Assembly (NCBI RefSeq): GCF_001613105.1
Contig: NZ_BDBS01000004.1
Span: forward strand, 124,001-188,000
Source: Nocardia pseudobrasiliensis NBRC 108224
GTDB taxonomy: Bacteria; Actinomycetota; Actinomycetes; Mycobacteriales; Mycobacteriaceae
Reading direction: 5' to 3'
Length of the DNA stretch: 64,000 bases
Within the stretch, counting starts at the first letter, position 1. The number at the start of each line of letters is the position of its first letter. Shown in pieces: positions 50,801 to 59,159 of this stretch. A program made the translations under genes and the position numbers. The notes under the pieces are model-generated. The model was not told the origin of the DNA, did not search any database, and saw only the letters and a list, made by a program, of their open reading frames with translations.

Positions 50801-51971
50801 CCACGACCACGCGGTGGGTCGTCGAGTCTTTGGCCGAAACCAATTCGGTGAGAACGGCATTGGCCGTCGCGCCCGGCACGCCGAGCGATCCGGCGATCGC
50901 GGCGGCGACCTGGTCGGTATTCAGGCCACGCGCGTGCACGCCGACGACCTCGAGCTCCTCGGGCAGCAGCGCACCCGCGCGCAGTATGAGCGGATTGCGT
51001 AATCCGGTGCGCAGCAACTCCTCTCGGGTGCGGGTGGCGCTGAGCTGAGCGGGCAGGGCGAGCAGCGTCGATTTCCCCGATCCGGGACTGCCGGTGACGA
51101 CCGCGATGCCGGGGCCGGATCCGGTGAGGAATTCGGCGAGATCCTCGAGGGCGCGAATGCGGCCGTCGCGGCCGGTCAGGTAGAAGCCGTCGAATTCGGG
51201 CCAGTGTCGCTGCTCGTCGATGGTGAAACCGGCGACGTGTGGTTGGAAACCGGGGTTCGGGAAGAACGGCAGCAGCCCGGTCACGCCGCGACGCGCGGGC
51301 GGGAACCAGCGCGCCTCCTGATCGATTCCGGCGCGGGCGATGGCGCTGTTGATCTCCCCAACGAGGATCTCGAGGCTCAGATACCGTTGCGAGGGACCGG
51401 TTCTGGGGTTGCGCAAATATTCGCTCAGCGCCTTCGCGAACGCGCCGTCCTGCGCGTACTCGACGGTATCGGCGCTGGCCATCACCCACAGATTGGCATT
51501 ACCGATGCCCTGGAGCAGGCTGTGCATGCCCTCGATGAGCGCGGAGGTGGAAAAACAGCAGTCGAAGATGACCAGGACCGTCGGCTGCTCCGCCGCGGGC
51601 TCGCCGTATTCGTCCAGGCGCAGGAAGTAGTCCTCGAGCAGCTCCCGTGTCGCGATCGCGGTGCCCGGCAGGTCGGAGCGCGTACTCGTCAGCGGCAGGT
51701 AGTACTTATTGTTGAACTGCACACCGTGGCCGGTGTAGTAGACGATGACCACCGAGGCCCGGTCGACCGCACCGCGCAGGGCCGCGAACAGCCGGGCGCG
51801 GTCCACATCGAGCAGATATCCCGGACCTTCGTCCTCCACGGGTGAAATACCGAGCGCGCGAAGGGTTTCCACGATCTGCGCCAGCGAGTTCGGCACCCGG
51901 TCCAGGGCGGCCAGATCCTCGCGCGCGTAATGCTGGGTGCCGACCGCAACCAGTACCGGCGGATCAGCCAA
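47880..51971 (-). CDS. Caspase-like protease fused to a STAND NTPase and WD40 repeats
   Basis: 1363 residues. Residues about 1-230 form a caspase/metacaspase (C14) domain: VVIVYYTGHGVQ holds the catalytic His (H82) and VLVIFDCCFS the catalytic Cys (C139 in the usual place). Walker A is VTGSPGSGKST (about 292-302) with Walker B-like RVVVDAIDE, which fits a STAND/NACHT-type ATPase. A helical middle region follows to about 760, and the last ~580 residues hold WD40 repeats (for example LLATADTAGQVRLFDVDG, IAASADARGTVRVWDLG). This is the layout of bacterial NLR-like sensors in which ligand binding releases protease activity. The TTG start overlaps the upstream hydrolase gene by 8 bases. Codon use shifts near the 3' end. 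Confidence 0.87.
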   Translation of the reverse strand: MADPPVLVAVGTQHYAREDLAALDRVPNSLAQIVETLRALGISPVEDEGPGYLLDVDRARLFAALRGAVDRASVVIVYYTGHGVQFNNKYYLPLTSTRSDLPGTAIATRELLEDYFLRLDEYGEPAAEQPTVLVIFDCCFSTSALIEGMHSLLQGIGNANLWVMASADTVEYAQDGAFAKALSEYLRNPRTGPSQRYLSLEILVGEINSAIARAGIDQEARWFPPARRGVTGLLPFFPNPGFQPHVAGFTIDEQRHWPEFDGFYLTGRDGRIRALEDLAEFLTGSGPGIAVVTGSPGSGKSTLLALPAQLSATRTREELLRTGLRNPLILRAGALLPEELEVVGVHARGLNTDQVAAAIAGSLGVPGATANAVLTELVSAKDSTTHRVVVDAIDESVTPADLLEFLRTLPKVARIRVGVGMRGHLLDRLAAPDLVIDLDAARYRDRTALISYVRQLLVAAFEPGVTTAYRDAEEAATIVVAESIAAKASTAQTDSFFIARSLALAVRSRAEPIGEVPASVAAAFDEDLGRFGPRAEIARILLAALAWAKGPGLPWENVWVPVARAIAAVRGGPAIDDDDVRWLLRHAGSYIIEDVGPGDRSVFRPFHELLAAHLRGDDPAAGIGEQIVRALLAQARATGSWRDAHPYIRTYLAEHARDAGAEWVEVLLAEADYPAVADPAILTPVLSALAPDDPMVRSYRRASPLLTDDCADNLAHLAEAAAALVADPELFAASTLTPTYRTVRVWAARDDSVLAFRAHRSSISDIAFGADPGGRPLLVTITRGGDEDEVWDVRTGRPLGDPAEQDGELRIDAIGMAGTREFLGADRLIGVDNRLLHIRRENLALVVTDARTEEIVSTIRVPVALGSWTRAILNARTLIRDFQDVFGGSLPLAVGSGVDDRLLLATGDRRGLVRLFAVDSGAEVGQLAGESREMVVALAFSREWSGDSHELAVVHRGGEIHCWDLVGRRVRATAHAGEGHLTAIDFGISDDVRTFMIGYGDGRIRIDGRVLRGHSEAVNAVALPGSGSSIAASADARGTVRVWDLGSESTPPGRGDEVPRLAIGSANHLAIGTDSGEVRVMTTRPDRQWSICHRHSAAIAAIAFGSGPTGPLLATADTAGQVRLFDVDGRSLVTQSVRVDGTVEAIGCGTLASGLPFIAVAQQWPGEVRVWRIDAKGRAHRVTRRDLPRPDIRDHLTIEALTGSPTGEVLALTTLRPPTSDPTTLTLWNITTGEQLSNHTFTRRPTVAFATAPDGRPIIAATAENEPIQTWDALTATPLWNPLPHNGSAQITALNLTWTPDNRPLLTTGDNTDTIQILDPLTHHPLTTIHRRSTPKSVALTADILCVRDGDGLAMLRVADVLK

Positions 51972-52833
51972 GGCTCTGCCCGACGGCCGCGCCGGTCGCC
52001 GCCGCGTTGAGATAGCGCTCGACGGCGTGCGGTTCGTCCCCGTTGTCGACGAGCCGGTCCAGCACGCCCGCGCCGCCGGAGGTGGGCGGGAACAGCTCGG
52101 CGAGGGTTTTGCGCAGCGGTACCACATCGTTGCGCTCGGCGATATTCACCCAATTCGAAATGCCCTGCGGCCAAACCCCTTTGCCGCCGTCGGGCGCGGG
52201 GGTGAGGCGATCGAAGATCAGATTCGGCACGCCGAGCGGTGAGCCGAGGGTGATCAGCGTCCGCACCGACGACGGTGCCGAGCAGAGGAACTCGTATGCC
52301 ACCACCGAACCCAGCGAATGCCCGACCAGCACTCGGGTATCGGGCCCGACCATGGCCGAAACCCGTTCCAGCACCTTGACTTTGACATCCGGCTCGACCA
52401 GGAACCGCACCGCCTGCTTCACATTGCCGATCAAGGTCCGCTGCGCCACACCGGCGAAGGTGCGCGATTGCAGCAGCTTCGCGACCACGACCTGCAACCC
52501 CACCCGGCCCGGTCCCATCGAGTCCTCGGGCGGGGCGAGTTCCGGTTCCACCGTCACGACCTCGTCGTAAAGCGCCGTCAGCAACTCGCGTTCCAGCCCC
52601 GGTTTCACATCCGCGACCGTGAACTGCGGCCCCTGCGCCGACATGGCGCCCGCGGGACGGAACAGGTCCCCGAAGAACGCCACTCGAAGATCGTCGACCC
52701 CCAAACGCTCTGCCGCGTCGGCATGTCCGGCCGCGACCAGGCCGTCGCGCAATGCGACCAGCCACGCGGCCGCCAACTGATAGCCACCCCTGTACTGTTG
52801 CGCGATCCCGTGCACGCCGACCACCACGGCCAC
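51964..52833 (-). CDS. Alpha/beta hydrolase coupled to the caspase-like gene
   Basis: 289 residues from the GTG used here. VAVVVGVHGI opens the fold with the HG oxyanion-hole motif. GHSLGSVVAYEF carries the nucleophilic Ser, VRTLITLGSPLG follows, and a late PHAVERYL supplies a likely catalytic His. A middle insertion (AELAPPEDSMGPGRVGLQVVV) is not typical of esterases. A TTG 48 bases further upstream in the same frame is an alternative start. Its stop overlaps the start of the caspase-like gene, so the two are co-translated; the hydrolase may be a second effector or a substrate of the protease. Lipase-like activity on lipids or acyl chains is inferred. Confidence 0.82.
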   Translation of the reverse strand: MAVVVGVHGIAQQYRGGYQLAAAWLVALRDGLVAAGHADAAERLGVDDLRVAFFGDLFRPAGAMSAQGPQFTVADVKPGLERELLTALYDEVVTVEPELAPPEDSMGPGRVGLQVVVAKLLQSRTFAGVAQRTLIGNVKQAVRFLVEPDVKVKVLERVSAMVGPDTRVLVGHSLGSVVAYEFLCSAPSSVRTLITLGSPLGVPNLIFDRLTPAPDGGKGVWPQGISNWVNIAERNDVVPLRKTLAELFPPTSGGAGVLDRLVDNGDEPHAVERYLNAAATGAAVGQSLG

Positions 52834-52896
52834 TCGATCAGCGTAGAAGTCCGGCGGGAAACGGTGGCCGGAATGCCGCAAACCCGTCCGTCGGCG

Positions 52897-53757
52897 TCAG
52901 CGCGCCAAGCCGTCCGCCGCGCGCTGCGCCATGTACGCCTGCCCCGCCGCGTTGGGATGTACCGACAGCGAGGGCGAATCGGGCACCGGACCCTCCACCC
53001 AGCGCTGCCCCGGGGCCTGGCAGGCATCGTGTCCGGGTTGGGGGGCCGGATCGACGAACCGCGCGTCGTGCGCTGCCGCGGTATCGGCCAGCATGCCGTT
53101 GAGCCTCGCGGTGACCTCCGCGAGGAACGGCACATCGCCGGAGGCGATCGGCATATTCGGCCAGCAGCCGCCGATGGCGGGCACGATGGGCAGATATCCG
53201 GTCATGACGACGGTGGCGTGGGGCGCCCTGCGGTGGATTTCGTCGAGCACCGCGCCGACCCGCGGGGCGACATCGGCGAGCCGCCCGCCGATCTGGTCGC
53301 CGCCGAGATTCAGTAGGGCACGGCAGGGTGCGCCGACAGGGTCGACGATTCCGAGCGCACCACATCGCACAGCGATATCGGCGAAACCGAAGTCGTTGCC
53401 GCCGATACTGATCGTCACCAGGTCGGTATCCGGGGTCAGCGCGTCGAACTGGGGTGCGTTCACCCCCGCCGGGGTCACCTGCGGGCGGGCCATATCGGCG
53501 GTGGTGGCGCTGCCACAACTGACATCGACGAACTGGGCGACGCCGAGGGTCCGAGCCAGATCGCCGGGATAGTCGTCGCGGGCGCGGGCGCATCCGAGCG
53601 GGCCGTCGGCGAGATCGGTCAGCGTGCCCGCGGCGGCATAGGAATCGCCGAGGGCGACATATCGTCCGATCGGGGCGGCCGCGGCGGCGGGTGCGAGGGC
53701 GGCCACGGTAATGGAGAGGGGAATCAGAATGCCCAGCAGGCGAGGGGTCGTGCTCAT
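52897..53757 (-). CDS. Secreted SGNH/GDSL-type hydrolase
   Basis: 286 residues. A signal peptide is visible (LLGILIPLSITVAALAPAAA with a site around AAAAPIG). SGNH blocks are present: YVALGDSYAAAG (block I, catalytic Ser), ISIGGNDFGF (block III, oxyanion Asn) and LSVHPNAAGQ (block V, catalytic His). Several cysteines (for example DGPLGCARARD, VRCGALG) suggest disulfides in the exported protein. Secreted esterases of this type are common in nocardiae and act on lipids or acylated sugars. It is followed by the alpha/beta hydrolase gene, but the gap suggests separate control. Confidence 0.88.
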   Translation of the reverse strand: MSTTPRLLGILIPLSITVAALAPAAAAAPIGRYVALGDSYAAAGTLTDLADGPLGCARARDDYPGDLARTLGVAQFVDVSCGSATTADMARPQVTPAGVNAPQFDALTPDTDLVTISIGGNDFGFADIAVRCGALGIVDPVGAPCRALLNLGGDQIGGRLADVAPRVGAVLDEIHRRAPHATVVMTGYLPIVPAIGGCWPNMPIASGDVPFLAEVTARLNGMLADTAAAHDARFVDPAPQPGHDACQAPGQRWVEGPVPDSPSLSVHPNAAGQAYMAQRAADGLAR

Positions 53758-53936
53758 CGAGAAAAGCTCACTTCATATCTTCTGAAATTGATGTGCTGGG
53801 ATGCCACATTCCCGCCGCGACCGGTACCACCACATCGGTCGCAGGAAACTTCCGGTCTGACAAATGAGTATTGCATATCGAATGCTCGAAGGTAACGGGA
53901 GCGCGGGTTCGGCATGCGCGGCAATGTCGAATCGGT
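53758..53936. other. Spacer before the Ser/Thr/Pro-rich membrane protein genes
   Basis: About 180 bases without a convincing gene. It probably holds divergent promoters for the SGNH gene (minus) and the following plus-strand genes. I see no clear palindrome. Confidence 0.4.
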
Positions 53937-54098
53937 ATGACATCCGACGGCCACGCCGCGCCGGAAGATCAACTCGCAGAGATCATCTCGGCAGCGACAG
54001 TGGCGCTCCTCACGTTCGCGCGACGAGCCAAACAGACCGGACGGCTTATAACGTTGAGGAATCGAAGCGGTAACGACGCGAGCAGATCGGGAAGATGA
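53937..54098 (+). CDS. Candidate 53-residue protein overlapping the next gene
   Basis: A short frame whose stop overlaps the start of the following gene as ATGA, suggesting coupling. The product has a helical segment (PEDQLAEIISAATVALLTFA) and an Arg/Gly-rich end. No strong ribosome site is seen, and the family is unknown. Coupled small genes are common in this window, but chance is not excluded. Confidence 0.38.
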   Translation: MTSDGHAAPEDQLAEIISAATVALLTFARRAKQTGRLITLRNRSGNDASRSGR

Positions 54099-55015
54099 GC
54101 GAAGATCGGAAAGGCAACTCCGGCAAAAAGGACGGCATCAAACCGTCGCAGGTCCTCGCGGCGGCTCTGGCGGCGGTGACCGCGGCCTTTCTGGGATCGA
54201 CGCTCGGGGTGGGCGGCACCGTGGCGGGCGCCGGGATCGCGAGCGTGGTGTCCACGGTCGGCGGCGAGCTGTATCTGCGTTCGCTGCGCAAGACCAAGGA
54301 GGCCGCGCAGCGCACCAAGGAGGCGGCGCTGGCATTGGCGGACCCGAACACCCGGGCGGAGACCGAGCTCCTGCCGCAGGTGCCCGGACAGCGCATGGGC
54401 GGCCCCAACCCGCGCTGGGCGAACAACGGCTGGGCGGGGCATCCGAACAACCGACCACCGGGAGCCGGACGGCCCCTCGACGGGGATCCGACCGTAGCCA
54501 TCCCCCGGTTGGATCCTCGGCCGCCGGTACCGAATACCGGTCAGCTACGCCGTCGGTATCGCCTGCGCTGGCCGCTGATCATCGCCACCAGCGTGGTGGG
54601 ATTCGTCATCGCGATCCTGGCGATCACCGGTTTCGAGGGCGTCACCGGAAAGTCGATCTCGGGTGATCAGGTCACCACCGTCGGACACCTCTGGACCGGC
54701 GGGAGTGGACAGCCCGACAAGCCCCCGACGAGCGGGGACGAGGAGAAGGCGCAACCCACGCAGAGCCGGTCTCCCGCGACCACGCCCCCACCGAGCAGCA
54801 CCGACACACAGCAGCCGACGACGAGCGGTTCGGCGCCCTCGACGAGCGCACCGAGTTCATCGACGCCCTCGACGAGCGCGCCCAAATCATCCGCGCCGTC
54901 GACCAGCGCACCGAAGTCGACGAATACATCGCGGACACCGAGCGCCCCGCCGAGCATCGCTCCGGGCGGCGGGAACCAACGCCCCGGGTCGGAGGGGAGC
55001 GCCGGGGGCAACTGA
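54095..55015 (+). CDS. Membrane protein with a Ser/Thr/Pro-rich C-terminal region
   Basis: 306 residues. A first hydrophobic stretch lies at about 21-52 (VLAAALAAVTAAFLG and GTVAGAGIASVVSTV), then a linker rich in Pro, Asn and Gly, and a second segment at about 159-177 (PLIIATSVVGFVIAILAI). The last ~110 residues are Ser/Thr/Pro-rich, including three decapeptide repeats of the PSTSAPKSSA type, a typical extended stalk on the outer face. No catalytic domain is seen. I infer a membrane-anchored spacer or scaffold. An upstream candidate small gene may be coupled to it. Confidence 0.78.
   Translation: MSEDRKGNSGKKDGIKPSQVLAAALAAVTAAFLGSTLGVGGTVAGAGIASVVSTVGGELYLRSLRKTKEAAQRTKEAALALADPNTRAETELLPQVPGQRMGGPNPRWANNGWAGHPNNRPPGAGRPLDGDPTVAIPRLDPRPPVPNTGQLRRRYRLRWPLIIATSVVGFVIAILAITGFEGVTGKSISGDQVTTVGHLWTGGSGQPDKPPTSGDEEKAQPTQSRSPATTPPPSSTDTQQPTTSGSAPSTSAPSSSTPSTSAPKSSAPSTSAPKSTNTSRTPSAPPSIAPGGGNQRPGSEGSAGGN
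54836..54925 (+). repeat. Three 30-base tandem units encoding a Ser/Pro stalk
   Basis: Units at 54836-54865, 54866-54895 and 54896-54925 encode PSTSAPSSST, PSTSAPKSSA and PSTSAPKSTN. They are diverged in DNA but keep the decapeptide period, so copy number may vary by slippage or unequal exchange. Confidence 0.7.
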
Positions 55016-55032
55016 TCGGGACCGGGCGAGAC

Positions 55033-56271
55033 TCACCGGCGGACGCCGCGATTACTCTCGAGTTCCGCGAGTACCGCGCCCAATTCCCCCACGGCCCAGA
55101 CCAATTCGTCTTCCTCGATGACCAGCGGCGGCGACAGGCGGATGGTGGAGCCGTGGGTGTCCTTGGCGAGAATGCCGCGGGTGGCCAGACGTTCGCAGAT
55201 CTGACGGCCGGTGGCCAGCTCGGGATCGATGTCGATACCGGCCCACAGACCGGCGGTGCGAAGCTGATTCACCCCGCGACCGCGCAGCCGGTTCAGCTGT
55301 TCGGCCAGTACGTCTCCCAGGCGTGCGGCCCGGCGCTGAAAGTACCCGTCCGACAGCAGTTCCACCACCGCCAGACCGACCGCACACGCGAGCGGATTGC
55401 CGCCGAACGTGGAGCCGTGCTGCCCCGGGCGCAGGACACCGAGGATCTCGCGGCGGCCGACCACGGCCGACACCGGGACGATTCCGCCACCGAGGGCCTT
55501 GCCCAGCACCACGAGATCGGGTGTGACGCCGACCCTTTCGACGGCAAGCGTTGTTCCGGTACGGCCCAGCCCGGACTGCACCTCGTCGGCGACGAACAGC
55601 ACACCGCGTTCGGTGCACAGTCGGCGGACCGCGGGCAGATAGTCCGGCGGCGGAATGATCACGCCCGCCTCGCCCTGCACCGGTTCGAGCAGTACCGCCG
55701 CGGTATTCGGAGTGACCGCCCGGGCTACCGCGTCGGCGTCACCGTAGGGCACGCTGATGAAACCCGGCGTGTACGGCCCGAATCCGTTGCGCGCGCCGGG
55801 ATCGTCGGAGAAGCCGACGATCGTGGTGGTCCGGCCGTGGAAGTTGCCCGCGGCCACGATGATCTCCGCCCGACCGTCGGGCACACCCTTGACCTCGTAG
55901 GCCCATTTGCGCGCGATCTTGATCGCCGTTTCCACCGCCTCCGCGCCGGTGTTCATCGGAATCATCATCTCGGTGCCGGTCAATGCGGTCAGCCGGGCGG
56001 CGAACTCACCGAGCAGATTGTGGTCGAAGGCGCGGCTGACCAGTGTCATCCGCTCGAGTTGTGCGCGCGCGGCGGCCACCAGACGCGGATGACCGTGGCC
56101 GAAATTCATGGCCGAGTAGGCCCCGAGCATATCCAGATACCGGCGGCCGTCGGTATCGGTGATCCACGCGCCCGCAGCGTATTCGGCGATCACCGGCAGC
56201 GGATTGTAGTTGTGCGCGACGTGCGCGGCGCTCGATGCGCGGCCGGTCTCGCCGGCGGTGGCCGTGGTCAT
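55033..56271 (-). CDS. rocD: Ornithine--oxo-acid transaminase
   Basis: 412 residues of class III aminotransferases, close to RocD/Car2. GAYSAMNFGHGHPRLVAA and RAFDHNLLGEFAARLTAL fit the family; the PLP lysine lies in VVLGKALGGGIVPVSA, after FVADEVQSGLGRTG. MNTGAEAVETAIKIARKWAY is highly typical of ornithine aminotransferase. It converts ornithine to glutamate semialdehyde in arginine/ornithine catabolism. The ATG overlaps the ddaH stop (ATGA). Together with the preceding gene it forms an arginine-use pair. Length is normal. Confidence 0.93.
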   Translation of the reverse strand: MTTATAGETGRASSAAHVAHNYNPLPVIAEYAAGAWITDTDGRRYLDMLGAYSAMNFGHGHPRLVAAARAQLERMTLVSRAFDHNLLGEFAARLTALTGTEMMIPMNTGAEAVETAIKIARKWAYEVKGVPDGRAEIIVAAGNFHGRTTTIVGFSDDPGARNGFGPYTPGFISVPYGDADAVARAVTPNTAAVLLEPVQGEAGVIIPPPDYLPAVRRLCTERGVLFVADEVQSGLGRTGTTLAVERVGVTPDLVVLGKALGGGIVPVSAVVGRREILGVLRPGQHGSTFGGNPLACAVGLAVVELLSDGYFQRRAARLGDVLAEQLNRLRGRGVNQLRTAGLWAGIDIDPELATGRQICERLATRGILAKDTHGSTIRLSPPLVIEEDELVWAVGELGAVLAELESNRGVRR

Positions 56272-57119
56272 CGGTCGATCTCCAGCGTGCAGCATTTGAC
56301 GCTGCCGCCCGCCTTGAGCAGCTCGGACATATCGATGCCGACCGGGTTGTAGCCGCGCTCGCGCAGGGCGGCGTGCAGATCGGTCGCCGCGGCGGCCAGG
56401 AAGACGTTCGCGCCGTCGCACAGGGCATTGAGTCCGAAGGTCCGCGCGTCGGCATCGGTGGCGATGATCGCGTCCGGGAACAATTGGCGCAGTAGGGCGT
56501 TGCTCGATTCGCTGAACGCGGGCGGATAGTAGGCCACCGTGGCGTGATCGAGTACGAACAGCGCCGTGTCGAGGTGATAGAAGTGCGGATCGACCAGTTC
56601 CAGCGAGATGACCTGTACGCCGAAGTACTCCTGAACCTCGCGGTGCGCCGCGGGTGAGGTCCGGAATCCGGTGCCCGCCAACATCAATTCACCGGCGCGC
56701 AGGAAATCGCCTTCGCCCTCGTTGAATTCACTCGCCACGACGACCTGCCCGCCGTGATTGTCGCGAAACCAGTTGGCGTACAGGGCGGTTTCGCCCTGAC
56801 GTTCCGGATAGGTGAACCGAGCCGCCATGGCCCTGTCGCCCACCACGATTCCGCCGTTGGCCGCGAAGACCATATCGGGCAGACCGGCGACGCCGTCGAC
56901 GAGTTCGACACTGTGCCCGTACGCGAGGTAGGTGGCGTACAGATGTTCCCACTGCCGCACGGCGAGCGCGCGGTCGACGGGTTCGGTCGGGTCCATCCAG
57001 GGATTGATCGTGTAACTGACCTCGAAGAAGTCGGGGCGGCACATGAGGAAGCGGCGCGGAATCGCGGCGCGCGCATGGCGGTCGGCCTCGTGTGCGAGTG
57101 GCAGGGCGGTCGACGTCAC
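56268..57119 (-). CDS. ddaH: Dimethylarginine dimethylaminohydrolase-type amidinotransferase (arginine-utilising)
   Basis: 283 residues of the pentein/guanidino-group fold. FAANGGIVV, FNEGEGDFL, FYHLDTALFVLD (catalytic His-x-Asp) and a C-terminal nucleophilic Cys in GGSVKCCTLEI are all present. DDAH-like enzymes hydrolyse methylated arginine or arginine itself; relatives paired with RocD in actinobacteria may feed ornithine. A GTG start is chosen because AAGGAG lies 4 bases upstream; ATGs further up lack a site. The gene directly precedes rocD with a 4-base overlap, so both act in the same pathway. Confidence 0.9.
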   Translation of the reverse strand: MTSTALPLAHEADRHARAAIPRRFLMCRPDFFEVSYTINPWMDPTEPVDRALAVRQWEHLYATYLAYGHSVELVDGVAGLPDMVFAANGGIVVGDRAMAARFTYPERQGETALYANWFRDNHGGQVVVASEFNEGEGDFLRAGELMLAGTGFRTSPAAHREVQEYFGVQVISLELVDPHFYHLDTALFVLDHATVAYYPPAFSESSNALLRQLFPDAIIATDADARTFGLNALCDGANVFLAAAATDLHAALRERGYNPVGIDMSELLKAGGSVKCCTLEIDR

Positions 57120-57511
57120 GGTTCTCCTTGGCATGTCATCCAACGGTTCATTTCGACGATATGTTGCGCATAGTTAAACTTAGAAGATCGATTCATTGCA
57201 CAGTCGATCAAAATATCGGCGATTCGTTAAACGTAACCAGTGAACGAGCACTCGACTCGGCGCACGGAAGCCGCGTACACGAGGAATTTTCGCCGGTCAC
57301 CGCGTTGTCCAGGGTGGATACGAGGCCGTTCGAAATCGCCGCGAGCGCACAAAGGCTGTTCAGGGCGCACCGATGTGATATACGCTTCCGTTCGGAAGTA
57401 TCAAGATTGTGGAAGTCTCTTCGTCGTACCGGTGGACGGTGTCCCGCTCCCGGCCGGTTCTCGAATCCCCGAGTTCTCTCTGCATCCTGAGCTGTTGAAA
57501 GGGATGGAGTC
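57120..57511. other. Divergent spacer upstream of ddaH-rocD and the cutinase gene
   Basis: 392 bases, noticeably more AT-rich than the surroundings, especially at 57150-57235. It holds the ribosome sites and presumably both promoters. I see no palindrome strong enough to name, although Lrp-type regulators often control such arginine genes. Confidence 0.5.
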
Positions 57512-58414
57512 ATGCGTGGAATACGGGCCGCCGCGATGCTGGCGGCCGCGGCGTCGCTGACCGTCGGCATGGTCTGGGCCGGTGCGCCCGCCCGGGCCGA
57601 GAGGCCCTGTCCCGGTTTATATGTGGTCGCCGTGCCGGGAACCTGGGAGACCTCCGATCAGAACAGCGGGGATGCGCCGCGCGGCATGCTCGCGCTGGCG
57701 ACCGACGGCCTGCCCGATTCGGTGCGCACCGATTTCGTGAACTACGCGGCGACCGCATTCCCTTGGGAGCGAGAGGTTTACGGACACTCCAAGGTCGAGG
57801 CGGTCGGCCGTGCGCGGCAACTGGTCGTCGCGATGGCGCGGCGGTGCGCATCGACCCGGATCGCGCTGGTCGGCTACAGCCAGGGCGCCGACGCCGCGGG
57901 CGATCTGGCCGCCCTGATCGGTTCCGGCTCCGGCGGAGTGTCCCCGGATCGAATCGCGGGCGTCGGCCTGATCTCCGATCCGCAGCGCGCCCCGCACGAT
58001 CTGCTGGTCGGCCCGCCGGTGCCCGGGTCCGGGATCGGCGGACCGCGACCCGGTGGTTTCGGCGCGCTCACCGCGCGAACGCACACCATCTGCGCGGTCG
58101 GTGATCTCTACTGTGCGACACCGTCGAACGATTTCGTCGCCCGTTTCGCCGGATTGGCCGTCCAGGCAAGCGGATTGGATCCGGCGGATCTGGTGCGATA
58201 CGAGACCGAAACCCAGACCCTCATCGCCGATCTGATGGCCCACGGGGGCCTGCCGACGCTCGAGGATCAGCTGAGTTATCGTGGATTTCAACAGGTTGCT
58301 CAGCAGTTGCAGACCTTCTACGGATCAGAGGTTCACGTCAATTATCCGCACTACGACGTGGGCGGTGAATCGGCGACCGGCTGGATGCACAACTGGCTCG
58401 CCTCGATGGCCTGA
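57512..58414 (+). CDS. Secreted cutinase-family esterase
   Basis: 300 residues. A signal peptide is visible (GIRAAAMLAAAASLTVGMVW, with a site near APARAER). The cutinase fold shows VVAVPGTWETS near the start, the nucleophile in ALVGYSQGADAAGDLAALI, and DLYCATPSNDFVARFAG near the catalytic Asp/Cys region. Cutinase-like esterases are common in mycobacteria and nocardiae and act on waxes, polyesters or lipids outside the cell. GGGATGGAG lies close upstream of the ATG. C-terminal additions beyond the core (YYRGFQQVAQ region) are usual in actinobacteria. Confidence 0.9.
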   Translation: MRGIRAAAMLAAAASLTVGMVWAGAPARAERPCPGLYVVAVPGTWETSDQNSGDAPRGMLALATDGLPDSVRTDFVNYAATAFPWEREVYGHSKVEAVGRARQLVVAMARRCASTRIALVGYSQGADAAGDLAALIGSGSGGVSPDRIAGVGLISDPQRAPHDLLVGPPVPGSGIGGPRPGGFGALTARTHTICAVGDLYCATPSNDFVARFAGLAVQASGLDPADLVRYETETQTLIADLMAHGGLPTLEDQLSYRGFQQVAQQLQTFYGSEVHVNYPHYDVGGESATGWMHNWLASMA

Positions 58415-58436
58415 GATCACGCGGCAAGGAGAACCG

Positions 58437-59072
58437 ATGCCAAGCTCGCGATATCTGTCGGCGACGGTTCTCGTCGGCATTACCACCACCGTCTTTTTCA
58501 CCGGGGCGTGCGATGACGCGAGTCCGAAATCGGACCGGCCGAGCAGCTCCTCCTCGCCCGACGCCGCCCCGACATCCCTGCCGCCGTTTCCGACCCGCGG
58601 CGGCTCACAGGACGCGCCGGTGCAGACGAAAGCGCTGGCCAGCTCCCCCAGCGGGAAGTTGATGAACCGTTCGCAACTGGCCGGGGCCTATGCGGTGCTC
58701 AACGACCTGTATGTCGAAGCGAACGACGGCACAATTCGCTACCTCGGCGTCGTCGAATCCAATACCGTGCTGCGCGACGCTGTCACCGCGCCCGACGGGC
58801 GTCGTTTCGCGATGCTCGGCGGTTTCAAATCCGGCCCGGCGACCACGGACAGCGTCTTCATGGTCGATACCGACTCCGGCAAGATCACATCGGTGACCGG
58901 CGCGGATCCGAACAGTACGGATCTGCCGTATCAACTGAGCGATCTGCATTGGGACGAGCCGGACACCCTCTCGGTGACCGAGCAGACCTGGGCCCGTGGC
59001 GATTCCGGCCAGCCCGAACCACAGCAGGCGACGCCGCGGCGTATTCGGAACGGCCAACTGCTCCCCCGTTGA
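58437..59072 (+). CDS. Putative lipoprotein, unknown function
   Basis: 211 residues. An N-terminal hydrophobic stretch ends with FFTGAC, a lipobox, at about residue 25. A Ser/Pro-rich linker follows (SSSSSPDAAPTSLPPFP), then a beta-rich domain (YAVLNDLYVEANDGTIRYLGV, FMVDTDSGKITSVTG). The pattern resembles propeller-like or PQQ-blade lipoproteins of the envelope, but no named family is clear. AAGGAG lies 6 bases before the ATG. It starts 22 bases after the cutinase gene on the same strand and may share its message. Confidence 0.75.
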   Translation: MPSSRYLSATVLVGITTTVFFTGACDDASPKSDRPSSSSSPDAAPTSLPPFPTRGGSQDAPVQTKALASSPSGKLMNRSQLAGAYAVLNDLYVEANDGTIRYLGVVESNTVLRDAVTAPDGRRFAMLGGFKSGPATTDSVFMVDTDSGKITSVTGADPNSTDLPYQLSDLHWDEPDTLSVTEQTWARGDSGQPEPQQATPRRIRNGQLLPR

Positions 59073-59159
59073 TCACCACCCGCCACGGCGTGCCGCCCCA
59101 CTCATAGGCCAGTAGTCTCGCCACCGCCGCATGGCATGTGGACGACCGATGGAGGCTTG

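Noticed and set aside
57092..57490. 132-residue plus-strand frame in the ddaH/cutinase spacer
   Set aside because: Overlaps the ddaH start and AT-rich promoter region, has no ribosome site and no recognisable pattern.
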